Assembly (NCBI RefSeq): GCF_014647495.1
Contig: NZ_BMPH01000003.1
Coordinates: 62,001-126,000, forward strand
Length of the DNA stretch: 64,000 bases
Direction of reading: 5' to 3'
Source of the DNA: Glutamicibacter protophormiae
GTDB taxonomy: Bacteria; Actinomycetota; Actinomycetes; Actinomycetales; Micrococcaceae
The notes beneath the pieces are model-generated. The model saw only the letters and a program-made list of their open reading frames with translations. It had not been told where the DNA came from and made no database searches. Positions 20,871 through 32,178 of this stretch are shown here, piece by piece; position 1 is the first letter of the stretch; every line of letters begins with the position of its first letter. The position numbers were made by a program, and so were the translations under genes.

Positions 20871-22985
20871 GTGGCTCAGCGACTTTCAGGCTCTTCGAGC
20901 CAGTACCTCAGGCAACATGCACACCAGCTAGTGGACTGGTTCCCGTACGGGGACCAGGCCTTTGAACAGGCGCGCCTGCGCGACGTTCCGGTGATGCTCT
21001 CCATCGGGTATTCGGCATGCCACTGGTGCCATGTCATGAGCCATGAGTCTTTTGACGATCCCGCCATCGCGCAGCTGCTCAACGAGCATTTCGTCGCCAT
21101 CAAGGTGGACCGGGAGGAACACCCGCTGGTGGACGACACCTACATGATGGCCACCCAGGCGCTCACCGGCGCCGGCGGCTGGCCCATGACCATCTTCGCC
21201 CTGCCCGACGGGCGCGCCTTCCACGCCGGAACCTATTATCCGGCTGCGCCCCGCGGCAAGACCCCCTCTTTCACCCAGGTGCTCAACGCCGTCAGCGAAG
21301 CCTGGGAATCCAAGCGCGAAGGCCTGACCGAGCAGGCCGACATGCTCGCCGGACATCTGGCCGAGCTCGGCAGCAGGCAGGGCGCGCTGCTGTCCCTGCA
21401 TTCGGCGCTGCCGGCGCAGCAGGCCCAAGAAGCCGCCATAGCCCACTGGGTCTCCGCCACCCGCCCCGAGGGCGGCACCACCCCTGCACCGAAATTTCCG
21501 CCGACCTGGGCGTTGAAAACCCTGTGGCGCTCGGTGCCCGCCGGCGGGAGCCGCAGCGACGAAGTTTTCAACGCCGCGGCCACCACACTGGAAGCGATGC
21601 TGCGCGGCGGCCTGCAGGACCACCTGGGCGGCGGTTTCGCGCGCTACTGCGTGGATGAGCAGTGGTCGGTGCCGCACTTCGAGAAGATGCTCTACGACAA
21701 CGCCGGGCTGCTCTCACTGTGCGCCCGCAGCGCAGTGCTCGCCGGGGAATACGCACGCAGCGCCACCGGCGCCCAGCAGCAGCGCGCCGAAGCCCTGGCC
21801 GCCGCGGCCCGGTCGGCGGCCCTGGACACCGCCGGCTTCCTGCGCCGTGAAATGCGCGTCGCCGCGCACGGTGCCGGGCGCCAGGCCCTGGCCAGCTCGC
21901 TCGACGCCGATTCGCCGCGCGGGGGACAAAGCATCGAAGGAGCCTATTACACGTTCTCCCGGGCCGAGCTGAACGCCGCCCTGGACGAGCTCGACGCCCT
22001 GCCGCCGAACCTGCTCCGGCTCGCCGAGGTCGCAGAGGACCCCGGGCATTACTGCCTGTCGCTCGCCCGATTCCCCAACGCCGGCGAAGAGCGCCTGTGG
22101 GAGCGGCTGAAGCAGGAACTGGGCCTGGTCCGGGCCCAACGCCAGCGGCCGGGACGGGATGACAAGGTCATCGCCGGGTGGAACGGGCTGGCCATCGAGG
22201 CCTTGTGCGAGGCCGGCGCGCTGCTGGATGCACCCGAACTGCTGGAAACGGCCGAGGACGCCGCCGAAGCGGTGTGGCAGGCGCACTGGGACCCCGCAAC
22301 ACGCCGCTTGGCCCGGGTCAGCTTCGACGGGAAGGCCGAGCACTCCAACGAGGGGACCTTGCAGGACTACGCGGCGCTGGCCCTAGGGCTGCTGGCATTG
22401 GACAGCGCACAGGAGCGGGGGTGGTGGACCGCGCGCGCCGATGCACTGCTGGAACGCGCGGCCGACTTCATCGATCCGGAAACCGGCGTGCCGCGCGACG
22501 CGGTGCAGCTGGACGCGCGGCTGAGCGCCCAGCGGGCTGCCGGCGCGGCGACCGTGCTCGACGACGCGATTCCGGCCGCCGGTGCGTTGTACGCCATGGC
22601 CCTGGCCCGCCGGGCGGTCTCGGCCATGGCCGACGGCACCTGGAACGAAGCCCAAGCCGCGGGCCTTGAGCGGGCGCGCGGGCTGACGGCTCATGCGCTG
22701 GCGCTGGCGACCGAGGTCCCCACCCAGGTCGCCACCGCGTTGGAAGTCCAGGCAGTGCTCAACTCGCCGGTGCAGTATGTGACGGTGGGCGGGGGCCAGC
22801 CGGAGCAGCTGGCACGGCTGCGCCGGCTGTGCCGGCTGTGCCGATCGCTGGGTCTTGAAGTACGCGCGGCGAAGGACCCGGCGGACCCGGCGGGGATGCT
22901 GCGCATCCAGGGATGCCGTGAGGAGTTGTGCCAGGCTCCGGTGGACTCCTTGGAGCGCTTTGTACAAACCCTGTACAAGCACTGA
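20871..22985 (+). CDS. DUF255 thioredoxin-domain protein (YyaL/spermatogenesis-associated protein 20 family)
   Basis: 704 residues. The N-terminal thioredoxin-like domain has a CxxC motif at Cys50-Cys53 (YSACHWCHVM) and the family signatures SSQYLRQHAHQLVDW and GGWPMTIF. The C-terminal ~500 residues form an (alpha/alpha)6-barrel, with DDKVIAGWNGLAIEALCEAG and YAALALGLLAL readable; this region resembles glycosidase or epimerase barrels. The biochemical activity is not established for the family. The GTG at 20871 gives the conserved N-terminus. Confidence 0.88.
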   Translation: MAQRLSGSSSQYLRQHAHQLVDWFPYGDQAFEQARLRDVPVMLSIGYSACHWCHVMSHESFDDPAIAQLLNEHFVAIKVDREEHPLVDDTYMMATQALTGAGGWPMTIFALPDGRAFHAGTYYPAAPRGKTPSFTQVLNAVSEAWESKREGLTEQADMLAGHLAELGSRQGALLSLHSALPAQQAQEAAIAHWVSATRPEGGTTPAPKFPPTWALKTLWRSVPAGGSRSDEVFNAAATTLEAMLRGGLQDHLGGGFARYCVDEQWSVPHFEKMLYDNAGLLSLCARSAVLAGEYARSATGAQQQRAEALAAAARSAALDTAGFLRREMRVAAHGAGRQALASSLDADSPRGGQSIEGAYYTFSRAELNAALDELDALPPNLLRLAEVAEDPGHYCLSLARFPNAGEERLWERLKQELGLVRAQRQRPGRDDKVIAGWNGLAIEALCEAGALLDAPELLETAEDAAEAVWQAHWDPATRRLARVSFDGKAEHSNEGTLQDYAALALGLLALDSAQERGWWTARADALLERAADFIDPETGVPRDAVQLDARLSAQRAAGAATVLDDAIPAAGALYAMALARRAVSAMADGTWNEAQAAGLERARGLTAHALALATEVPTQVATALEVQAVLNSPVQYVTVGGGQPEQLARLRRLCRLCRSLGLEVRAAKDPADPAGMLRIQGCREELCQAPVDSLERFVQTLYKH

Positions 22986-23082
22986 AACACCGGTTCTGCC
23001 ATGCCAGATGAAGGGATCGGGCCGGCGGACACGGTAGATTTGGAATCTAGGGTTTTTAATTTTCAAGGAAAGGCAGGGCGCG

Positions 23083-23844
23083 GTGCAGCTTCCCAACCTC
23101 GCGTACCGTTTCTACGAACGGCGCCTGGCGAAGTCGCTTCCTGCCGACAAGCTGCCGCACCACATCGGCGTCATGGTGGACGGCAACCGCCGCTGGGCCA
23201 AGTTGGCCGGAACGCCGACGGTTGCAGGCCACCAAGCCGGCGCGGACAAGATCCTGGAGTTCCTGGACTGGTGCGAAGAGCTGAACATCAAGGTCGTCAC
23301 CCTCTACATGCTCTCCACCGACAACCTCAACCGCGAGCCGGGTGAACTGCGTGATCTGCTCGAGGTCATCGGAACCACGCTGGATCGGCTGGGGGAGACC
23401 AACCGGGTCAAGGTCCAGCAGGTCGGCGCCCGGGACCTGCTGCCGGCAGAGCTGGCCCAGAAGCTGGCGGCGCTGGAAGCCTCGACGGCTCACCGCACCG
23501 GCGTGCACGTGAACGTGGCCATCGGTTACGGAGGACGCCGCGAAATCCTGGACGCCATCAAGTCGCTGCTGCGCGATGCCGCCAAGGACGGGCGCACCCT
23601 CGAACAGGTCACCGACGAGTTGAGCACCGACGGCATCGAGTCCTACCTGTACACCAAGGGCCAGCCGGACCCGGATTTGGTCATCCGAACCAGCGGGGAA
23701 CAGCGCCTGAGCGGCTTTTTGACTTGGCAGAGCGCCTACTCCGAGTTCTACTTCTGCGAGGCCCTGTGGCCCGACTTCCGCCGGGTCGACTTCCTGCGCG
23801 CCCTGCGCGACTTCGCGGATCGCCAGCGCCGCTTCGGCACCTAG
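23083..23844 (+). CDS. uppS: Isoprenyl transferase (cis-prenyl diphosphate synthase)
   Basis: 253 residues with all UPP-synthase signatures: HIGVMVDGNRRWAK (catalytic Asp33), GHQAGADKILEFLDWCEELN, LYMLSTDNLNR (the Z-farnesyl/decaprenyl type actinobacterial variant), NVAIGYGGRREI and the C-terminal LVIRTSGEQRLSGFLTWQSA. It adds isoprene units in cis to allylic diphosphates to make the polyprenyl phosphate carriers for cell-wall glycans. Chain length cannot be read reliably. GTG start with AAGGAAAGG upstream. Confidence 0.93.
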   Translation: MQLPNLAYRFYERRLAKSLPADKLPHHIGVMVDGNRRWAKLAGTPTVAGHQAGADKILEFLDWCEELNIKVVTLYMLSTDNLNREPGELRDLLEVIGTTLDRLGETNRVKVQQVGARDLLPAELAQKLAALEASTAHRTGVHVNVAIGYGGRREILDAIKSLLRDAAKDGRTLEQVTDELSTDGIESYLYTKGQPDPDLVIRTSGEQRLSGFLTWQSAYSEFYFCEALWPDFRRVDFLRALRDFADRQRRFGT

Positions 23845-23860
23845 GAATTCCGCTGGAGGC

Positions 23861-23880
23861 CAACGTTCGTGAAAACGTTG
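23861..23880. repeat. Inverted repeat after uppS
   Basis: CAACGTT (23861-23867) and AACGTTG (23874-23880) are perfect 7-bp arms with a 6-nt centre. It could be a weak terminator or an operator for the following transcript; there is no T tract. Confidence 0.35.
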
Positions 23881-23984
23881 CCTACTCTTAACCCTTCCCC
23901 GTATTCATTGGCCTGTCTTTGGGGCTATCGTGAGCACTAAGGCAGGGGCAAACAGCCCCCGCTGAGCGAAGGGTTTCTCACTAG

Positions 23985-24110
23985 ATGACCACAGCAGCGT
24001 TCGCCGGTTTCACCACCGGAATCGCCTCTGGACATCCGGTGCCGGGAGTCCCCACACATGCGTGGGGCATGCTCCCCACGCCGGATCCGAGAACAGGTGC
24101 GCTGCCATGA
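23985..24110 (+). CDS. Short upstream ORF overlapping phoH2 (phoAT-like candidate)
   Basis: ATG 23985 opens a 41-residue frame ([16 protein letters not shown] ... PDPRTGALP) whose TGA (24108-24110) overlaps the phoH2 ATG (24107) as ATGA, the classic signal for translational coupling. In mycobacteria a small antitoxin gene, phoAT, overlaps the start of phoH2 in the same way. An AAGGG lies ~12 bases upstream of the ATG. The peptide is proline- and glycine-rich and is not recognisably similar to PhoAT by eye. The call rests on position and overlap. Confidence 0.45.
   Translation: MTTAAFAGFTTGIASGHPVPGVPTHAWGMLPTPDPRTGALP
24050..24081 (+). promoter_or_regulatory. Two mutually exclusive hairpins in the phoH2 leader
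   Basis: GTGGGG (24062-24067) can pair upstream with CCCCAC (24050-24055) or, as part of GCGTGGGG (24060-24067), downstream with CCCCACGC (24074-24081). The shared arm makes the two folds exclusive, as in attenuator-like controls. Both lie inside the short upstream ORF. Confidence 0.4.
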
Positions 24111-25423
24111 CCCGAAATGCCGACGAGACTGTCCGGACCTACGTGATCGATACGTCGGTCCTGCTCTCCGACCCGCGGGCGATGTTCCGCTTCGAGGAGC
24201 ACCATGTGGTGCTCCCGCTGACCGTCATCACCGAGCTGGAGAACAAGCGCAAGGACCCCGAACTCGGGTACTTCGCCCGCCAGGCCCTGCGGCTGCTGGA
24301 CGACCTGATTGCCAGCCACAGCGGGCTCTCCCGCGCGGTGCCGGTCTCCGACAGCGGAGGCACGCTGCGCATCGAGCTGAACAACATCGCCGCCGAAGTG
24401 CTTCCGGTGGGCATGCGCGGGGGAGACAACGACACCCGCATCCTCGCCGTGGCCAAGCACCTGCTGGATGAAGGCCAGGACGTCGCCCTGGTGACCAAGG
24501 ACCTGCCGATGCGCATCAAGGCCTCGGCCATCGGCATCCATGCGGAGGTCTACCGCAGCGAGCTGATCACCACTACCGGCTGGAGCGGGATCCAGCAGCT
24601 GGAACTGGGCGAGGACACCATGGCCTCGCTCTACGAACGTGAACAGCTGGCCAACCTGCCGGAGATCGCCGATGCCCCGGTCAACACGGGTTTCGTGATC
24701 ACCTCGCCGCGCGGCAGCGCGCTGGGGCGCAAGACGGATGCCACCACGTTGAAGCTGGTGCGCGGCGACCAGCAGGCCTTCGGGCTGCACGGACGCAGCG
24801 CCGAGCAGCGCATCGCCCTGGACCTGCTGATGGACCCCGGGGTGGGCATTGTTTCGCTCGGCGGCAACGCCGGCACCGGAAAGTCCGCCCTGGCGCTGTG
24901 CGCCGGCATGGAGGCGGTCATGGAGCGCAGGGAGCACCGGAAGATCACCGTGTTCCGCCCGCTGTATGCGGTCGGCGGGCAGGAGCTGGGCTACCTGCCC
25001 GGCTCCGAGGGCGAGAAGATGGGACCCTGGGCCCAGGCGGTCTTCGACACCCTCGGCTCCATCGTGTCCAAGAACGTCATCGACGAGGTGGTGGACCGCG
25101 GCATGCTGGAAGTGCTGCCGCTGACCCACATCCGCGGCCGTTCGCTGCATGACTCGTTCGTGATCGTGGACGAGGCGCAGTCCCTGGAACGCAATGTGCT
25201 GCTCACCGTGCTGTCGCGCATCGGGCAGAATTCCAAGGTGGTGCTGACCCACGACGTGGCCCAGCGGGACAACCTGCATGTGGGACGCCACGACGGCGTG
25301 GCCGCCGTGGTGGAGCAGCTCAAGGGGCATTCGCTGTTCGGGCACGTGACGCTGACCCGGTCGGAACGTTCGGCCATCGCCGCGCTGGTCACCGAGATGC
25401 TGGACGGCCCCTACCTGGGTTAG
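24107..25423 (+). CDS. phoH2: PhoH2: PIN domain fused to PhoH-type ATPase
   Basis: 438 residues. The N-terminal PIN domain (residues 1-140) shows its acidic residues in [20 protein letters not shown] and [12 protein letters not shown]. The C-terminal PhoH ATPase has Walker [13 protein letters not shown], a [17 protein letters not shown] motif typical of PhoH, and Walker [11 protein letters not shown]. Mycobacterial PhoH2 is an RNA helicase and sequence-preferring RNase working as a toxin with PhoAT. ATG 24107 fits the domain start; an open frame continues upstream to GTG 24062. It ends 4 bp inside the convergent gene. Confidence 0.92.
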   Translation: MTRNADETVRTYVIDTSVLLSDPRAMFRFEEHHVVLPLTVITELENKRKDPELGYFARQALRLLDDLIASHSGLSRAVPVSDSGGTLRIELNNIAAEVLPVGMRGGDNDTRILAVAKHLLDEGQDVALVTKDLPMRIKASAIGIHAEVYRSELITTTGWSGIQQLELGEDTMASLYEREQLANLPEIADAPVNTGFVITSPRGSALGRKTDATTLKLVRGDQQAFGLHGRSAEQRIALDLLMDPGVGIVSLGGNAGTGKSALALCAGMEAVMERREHRKITVFRPLYAVGGQELGYLPGSEGEKMGPWAQAVFDTLGSIVSKNVIDEVVDRGMLEVLPLTHIRGRSLHDSFVIVDEAQSLERNVLLTVLSRIGQNSKVVLTHDVAQRDNLHVGRHDGVAAVVEQLKGHSLFGHVTLTRSERSAIAALVTEMLDGPYLG

Positions 25424-26235
25424 CCGTTGCCGGCGTCGCCGCGCAGCTCCCACGGGATCGGTGCCCTGACATCGGTCAGCGTGGGGGCCGGCGCGGTGAA
25501 CAGCGAGTCGATGTAGTACTCGTTGTGCGCCAGCACCTGCAGGCTGATCTCGGACGCCCGGCTGCCGGCATCCAGCACGCGGCGGTGCACGCAGATCCCG
25601 GTGTCCGCATCCAGCATGAGCAGCGTCCGGGTCTCCGGCGGAACCAGCGCGAAGTCAGCGAGGCACGGGCGGTAGCTGTAGCCGGCCGACAGCACCGCGG
25701 CCATCACCCTGCGTCCGGCGAACTCGGTCTCGGCCAGCTCGTGGATGTAGGTCGGATGGTCGAAGGCCAGATCCAGTGAGGCAGGTTCAGCACCGGCAAC
25801 TTCGAACGGGTCGAGCATCGTGGACAGGAATGGCAGGGGCAGCAGGTCGCCGAACCCGGCGATCTGCGGGCGGCGCAGCACCAGCCGGTCGCTGGTGAAG
25901 ACCGGGGATGTCAGGCCAGCCGGCAGCTGCCAGGACGAGGCCGAGGCGGCGGCCACATAGTCGCGCCCGCGGTCGGCGGTGAACTGCTCGCGTTGGTAGA
26001 CCAGCCGTCCGGACTCATCGAAGGCCGCCACGGCCTCGCGCTGCCGGATGATCATCTCCACACGGCCTTCCATGCCGCGGGCGGGATCCTGGAATGCCGG
26101 GGGCACCGCGAAGGAGAAGCGCACGGAGGTGCTCAGCCAGGGGGCCGAACGGGCCAAGGCGCGGAAATGCCGTCGGGCTGCCGAATCGGGCAGCGGATGC
26201 CCTGGGAAACGCTGCGGTGCTGCTGGCTGGGTCAT
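25420..26235 (-). CDS. Conserved hypothetical protein (271 aa)
   Basis: A soluble protein with a regular alternation of strands and helices and no signal peptide, e.g. [20 protein letters not shown] and [23 protein letters not shown] 26235 is preceded by TAGACT six bases upstream (26247-26242 on the minus strand), so the mRNA is probably leaderless. It is convergent with phoH2 and overlaps its end by 4 bp. I do not recognise a family and give no function. Confidence 0.75.
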   Translation of the reverse strand: MTQPAAPQRFPGHPLPDSAARRHFRALARSAPWLSTSVRFSFAVPPAFQDPARGMEGRVEMIIRQREAVAAFDESGRLVYQREQFTADRGRDYVAAASASSWQLPAGLTSPVFTSDRLVLRRPQIAGFGDLLPLPFLSTMLDPFEVAGAEPASLDLAFDHPTYIHELAETEFAGRRVMAAVLSAGYSYRPCLADFALVPPETRTLLMLDADTGICVHRRVLDAGSRASEISLQVLAHNEYYIDSLFTAPAPTLTDVRAPIPWELRGDAGNG

Positions 26236-26333
26236 GACTCCAGTCTAGGAGCAGGAACGGTGAATGGCACCGGTTGTGCACATTCCCTCCGGCGCCGGCC
26301 GACAGGCTCGGCGCCCGCGCCTATGCTGGAAGC

Positions 26334-26852
26334 ATGTTGGAGCGCAACCCGGTGCAGATCCTGGCCGTCGCCCAGGAATCGTGGGCGGCGGCGCTGCTGG
26401 TCGCCGCACTGCTCGCCTGTTTTGCCTGCTTCGGGTATGCGCTGTCCGCCGCAGACATCGCCGGGCACCGGCTGCCGAACCGGCTGATCGCCAGGTGGCT
26501 GCTGGCTTCCGTGATCATCCTCTCGCTGCTGGGGGCGGTCCGCATGGACTTCTGGCCTGTGCTGCGGGCGCTGTTCGGAATGGCGCTGCTGTGCGGAGGG
26601 TACCTGCTGGTCTCGGTGGTTTCCTCCGGCGCCCTGGGCATGGGGGACGTGAAGCTCTCCTCCGTGCTCGGGCTGAACCTGGCCTATTTTTCCTTGGCCT
26701 CGCTGTTCCTTGCCACGCTGCTGGCATTCGTCATGGCAACGCTGTTCGTGCTGCTGGGGACGATCCTGCGCCGGCTGACGCTGAAATCAGCGGTGCCCTT
26801 CGGCCCGTTCATGATTATCGGCGCGCTGATTGCACTCTTTGTGGCACGATAG
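26334..26852 (+). CDS. A24 prepilin-peptidase-like membrane protein
   Basis: 172 residues with six hydrophobic helices and the two aspartates of type IV prepilin peptidases: the first in SAADIAGHRLPNRL and the second in the GMGDVKL (GxGD) motif. The cytosolic methyltransferase domain of full PilD is absent, as in FlaK/TadV-type peptidases. It would cleave leader peptides of Flp/Tad or type IV pilins, but no pilin genes are visible nearby. ATG 26334 follows TATGCT by six bases, suggesting a leaderless start. The NUDIX gene begins 4 bp downstream. Confidence 0.82.
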   Translation: MLERNPVQILAVAQESWAAALLVAALLACFACFGYALSAADIAGHRLPNRLIARWLLASVIILSLLGAVRMDFWPVLRALFGMALLCGGYLLVSVVSSGALGMGDVKLSSVLGLNLAYFSLASLFLATLLAFVMATLFVLLGTILRRLTLKSAVPFGPFMIIGALIALFVAR

Positions 26853-26856
26853 GCTC

Positions 26857-27324
26857 ATGCCCACACCTGAGTTCATCACGAATCTAAGAACCCATATCGG
26901 ACACGAAATGTTGTGGCTTTCCGGGGTGAAGGTCGTGGTCCTCGACGGGGATCGGGTGCTGCTGGTGCGCCGTGCGGACAACGGCAAATGGACGCTTCCG
27001 GCCGGAATCATCGAACCCGGGGAAGAAGCCTCGCACACCGCTGCCCGCGAGGTGCTGGAGGAGACCGGGGTGGAGTGCGAAATCACCGACCTGCTGGGCG
27101 TCGGCGTCACTGCGCCCACCGTCTACCCCAACGGGGATCATGCGCAGTACCTGGACATCGTCTTCAAGGCCGCGCACCGCTCCGGTCAGGCGGTCCGCGG
27201 CGATGACGAGAACCTTGAGGTCGGCTACTTCGATCTGGACGACCGCCCGCAGTTGCCGCCGCTGCACGAGCGGGCCATCGGCTGGGCGCTGAACCCGCGC
27301 CCGGGCGGATACTTCGCCGCCTGA
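26857..27324 (+). CDS. NUDIX hydrolase
   Basis: 155 residues; complete NUDIX box G-x5-E-x7-REVLEETG as GIIEPGEEASHTAAREVLEE then TGV. Flanking strands VKVVVLDGDRVLLVRRADNG and the C-terminal DIVFKAAHRSGQ are typical of ADP-ribose or (d)NTP pyrophosphatases of MutT type; the substrate cannot be read. Cotranscribed with the prepilin-peptidase-like gene upstream (4-bp gap) and followed by a terminator. Confidence 0.9.
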   Translation: MPTPEFITNLRTHIGHEMLWLSGVKVVVLDGDRVLLVRRADNGKWTLPAGIIEPGEEASHTAAREVLEETGVECEITDLLGVGVTAPTVYPNGDHAQYLDIVFKAAHRSGQAVRGDDENLEVGYFDLDDRPQLPPLHERAIGWALNPRPGGYFAA

Positions 27325-27360
27325 CACCCACCCCCGCACCGTGCTCGGGCCCGGTCATGG

Positions 27361-27397
27361 CAACAATGCCCCGCACCATTGGTGCGGGGCATCGTTG
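27361..27397. terminator. Terminator between convergent NUDIX and MFS genes
   Basis: ATGCCCCGCACC (27366-27377) pairs with GGTGCGGGGCAT (27381-27392), with an outer CAAC/GTTG extension. Confidence 0.8.
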
Positions 27398-27412
27398 CAG
27401 CGAGGAAGCGGG

Positions 27413-29816
<2,404 letters not shown>

Positions 29817-29836
29817 AAAGTGCATTTTTGCACTTT
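29817..29836. promoter_or_regulatory. Palindromic TetR operator overlapping the regulator promoter
   Basis: AAAGTGCA-TTTT-TGCACTTT, perfect 8-bp arms, immediately before the regulator ATG and overlapping its -10 (AAAAAT, read on the minus strand). The candidate -35 is TTGCAC 17 bp further upstream. Related half-sites (TTGCACT at 29801, GGTGCAAATAAAGTG near 29847) flank it. Confidence 0.65.
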
Positions 29837-29914
29837 AACTTCCATGGTGCAAATAAAGTGTCGTGGTGCACAACGGCTTCGACAACTGCCGCAGCTGCGA
29901 CATAGGATCGCCCC

Positions 29915-30481
29915 ATGACAACCGTTGTGCTTCGCCCGCCGACCGCCGCGCTGTTCGACTCCTGGCTTCAGAGCTGGGACGAGTGGGGAACTGCCGACCA
30001 GGACGGCGCCGGCGTCTTCTTCGCGCAGAAGTTCGGCTGGGATCTGCGTTCGCCGCAGGGATTCGCGCGGTGGGTGCAGCTGCTCAACGAGATGGGCATG
30101 CCGGGCGCGGTGCCGCCGGAGGGCTTCGCCCCGCAAAGCACGCTGTGGCTTGAGCGCGCCGGAGAGTACCTCGGGGCGGTGAGCCTGCGCCACACGCTGA
30201 TGAACGACTTCCTGGAGAAAATCGGTGGGCACATCGGCTACGGGATTCGTCCCGGGGCCCGCGGCCAAGGGTTGGCCAAGCTCGCGCTCGCGGGGGCGCT
30301 GGACCGAGCCCGGGAGCTGGGCCTGCACCGCGTGCTGGTCACCTGCGACGACTCGAATATCGCCTCAGCGAAGACCATCGAGGCCTGCGGCGGCGAACTG
30401 GAGCGAATTGTGCCGCGGGAGGAAATCGCCGAGTCCTTCGGCGCGGTCGAGGACCTGCGCCGCTACTGGATCAGGCTTTAG
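29915..30481 (+). CDS. GNAT-family N-acetyltransferase
   Basis: 188 residues with the acetyl-CoA-binding motif HIGYGIRPGARGQGLAKLAL (R/Q-x-x-G-x-G/A) and the following helix ALDRARELGLHRVLVTCDDS; NIASAKTIEACGGELE is the usual C-terminal GNAT segment. The substrate is unknown. TAGGAT (29903-29908) lies six bases before ATG 29915, so the mRNA is probably leaderless. Divergent from the tetR gene, with ~80 bp between. Confidence 0.88.
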   Translation: MTTVVLRPPTAALFDSWLQSWDEWGTADQDGAGVFFAQKFGWDLRSPQGFARWVQLLNEMGMPGAVPPEGFAPQSTLWLERAGEYLGAVSLRHTLMNDFLEKIGGHIGYGIRPGARGQGLAKLALAGALDRARELGLHRVLVTCDDSNIASAKTIEACGGELERIVPREEIAESFGAVEDLRRYWIRL

Positions 30482-30496
30482 CCGCGGATTTTCGGT

Positions 30497-31687
30497 CTAG
30501 CCAGCCGGAAGCACCCGGCCCAGCACGCGCAGGGTATTGCCGCCCATGATGGCCTGGATCTCCGCCTCCGAGCGGCCGCGGTTCATCAGCTCCTGGGTGA
30601 CCAGCGCGATCTGGCTGGCGTCCCAGGCGACCTCGGTCGCCCCGTCGAAGTCGCTGCCCAGCGCCGCGCTGTCCAGGCCTCCCACCAGGATCACATGCTC
30701 GATGGCATCCACGACTGCCTGAACGTCCAGCCGGCAGATGGCCGCGTCCCAATAGCCGATGCCGATGACCCCGCCGGTGGCGGCCACTGCGCGGATCTGC
30801 GCATCGCTCAGGTTGCGGTTCACCTGGCAGGTGGCCTGCACTCCGCCGTGGCTGAAGACCACCGGCCGGGTGGCCATGGCAAGTACCTCGTCGATGCTCT
30901 GGTTGCTGGCGTGGGCCAGGTCGACGACGATTCCCAGCTCCTCCATGCGGGCGACCGCCTCGCGTCCCAGATCGGTGAGCCCGCCCTTGGCTGCACCGTG
31001 CATGGAGCCGGCCGCCTCGTTGTCGAAGAAGTGCGTCAGTCCCGCCATGCGCATGCCGTCGGCGAAGAGCACGTCCAGGTTGTTGATGTCTCCTTCCAGA
31101 TTCTGCAGTCCCTCGACCGAGAACAGCGCCCCGGTGACGTTGGCGCCCCGGGCGCGCTGGGCCAGCAGGTCCTCGAGCTCGGCCTTGGAAGTGATGGTGC
31201 GCAGTGCGCCGTCGGAGCGCCGCGCGGCGTCGCGCAGTTTCTTGGCATGGAAGCGCGAGCGCTCGAACGGGGAGAACCAGGTCTTCGGCGGCTGCAGCTG
31301 GGCGATGCTCAGCAGCGTGATGTTGTCCGAATCCGCGCTGTTCGACTCGTAGTTCTGGCCCACCGGGGACTTGGAGACGGAGGAGAAGACCTGCAGCGCC
31401 ACGTTGCCTTCCTGCAGCCGGGGAAGGTCCACATGCCCGCGGGTGGAGCGTTTGAGCAGGGACCGGTCCCACATGAGCGTATCGGCGTGCATGTCCACGA
31501 CCTGCAGCTTGCCATGCGCGGCCTTCGCCTCGTCGCCGAGCTGAGGCAGCTGCGTGTCGGCCAACTCGTTGCGGCTGCGCTCCACGACCCCCGGCGCGAA
31601 GATGAAGAACGCGGCCAAGGCGAGGACCAGCAGCAACCCTAGGCCCAGCGCCAGTCGCTTGAACGGCGTGCGTGTGGTGCGGCTCAT
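30497..31687 (-). CDS. Membrane-anchored M19 dipeptidase (renal dipeptidase family)
   Basis: 396 residues. An N-terminal membrane anchor (LALGLGLLLVLALAAFFIFA) is followed by the M19 fold with metal ligands VVDMHADTLMWD (His-x-Asp), SVEGLQNLEGD (bridging Glu), VDLAHASNQSI and VFSHGGVQAT (His), and GLDSAALGSDFDGA. It would hydrolyse dipeptides outside the membrane. Typical substrate contacts around the second His are SHS in many members and SHGG here. ATG 31687 follows TAGCCT (minus strand) by seven bases, another leaderless-type start. Confidence 0.88.
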   Translation of the reverse strand: MSRTTRTPFKRLALGLGLLLVLALAAFFIFAPGVVERSRNELADTQLPQLGDEAKAAHGKLQVVDMHADTLMWDRSLLKRSTRGHVDLPRLQEGNVALQVFSSVSKSPVGQNYESNSADSDNITLLSIAQLQPPKTWFSPFERSRFHAKKLRDAARRSDGALRTITSKAELEDLLAQRARGANVTGALFSVEGLQNLEGDINNLDVLFADGMRMAGLTHFFDNEAAGSMHGAAKGGLTDLGREAVARMEELGIVVDLAHASNQSIDEVLAMATRPVVFSHGGVQATCQVNRNLSDAQIRAVAATGGVIGIGYWDAAICRLDVQAVVDAIEHVILVGGLDSAALGSDFDGATEVAWDASQIALVTQELMNRGRSEAEIQAIMGGNTLRVLGRVLPAG

Positions 31688-31725
31688 AGTGTTGAGGCTA
31701 GCAAAGTTCCGCCGGTTTGCGGAGG

Positions 31726-32178
31726 CTATGTCTCGGGGACGAACCACGCCCGCGCATGCCGGAAGCGCACCGCATGCCCCTTGACTCCGGCAGGACGGAG
31801 GTCGACCCGGTCCACGACCCCTACCGAGGGCGCCGTGGCGGGTTGCGGTTCGCCGGATGCTTCTCCTTGGCCTCGTTCGACGGCCCGATCCGGCGTTTCC
31901 GGGAACTCAACGGTTCCCTGGGATGTAGCGGTACCGTAGTAGCCGGTATAGGCCGCGCCAGAGAAGCCGACCACCACCGGTATCTCACCCGGGTCGTCGG
32001 AGCATAACGGGACCGTGGACTGCGGATCCCACAGCCAACTCGAGCCGGCCGCACGCCGGAATTCCTCGGGGGTCATCGCATTGAGCGCATCGATCCCGTG
32101 GATGGGGCAGTGATTGTTGGCGCTGACTTCGGGGCTTGAACGGATATCGAGGGCCTCGTCGGGGAAGACCTGAAGGAG
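31726..32178 (-). pseudogene. In-frame C-terminal continuation beyond an amber codon
   Basis: The frame of the upstream membrane-protein gene continues without interruption for 150 codons after its TAG (32179-32181): LLQVFPDEALDIRSSPEVSA, then NNHCPIHGIDALNAMTPEEF and a proline-rich end. The first 34 codons precede any ATG, yet read as ordinary coding sequence. This suggests either one gene broken by a nonsense mutation, a sequencing error, readthrough, or a separate gene from ATG 32076 (116 aa). Function unknown. Confidence 0.5.

Noticed and set aside
23861-23880. Riboswitch between uppS and phoH2
   Set aside because: Only simple hairpins and a short ORF are seen; I could not match the region to any known riboswitch consensus.
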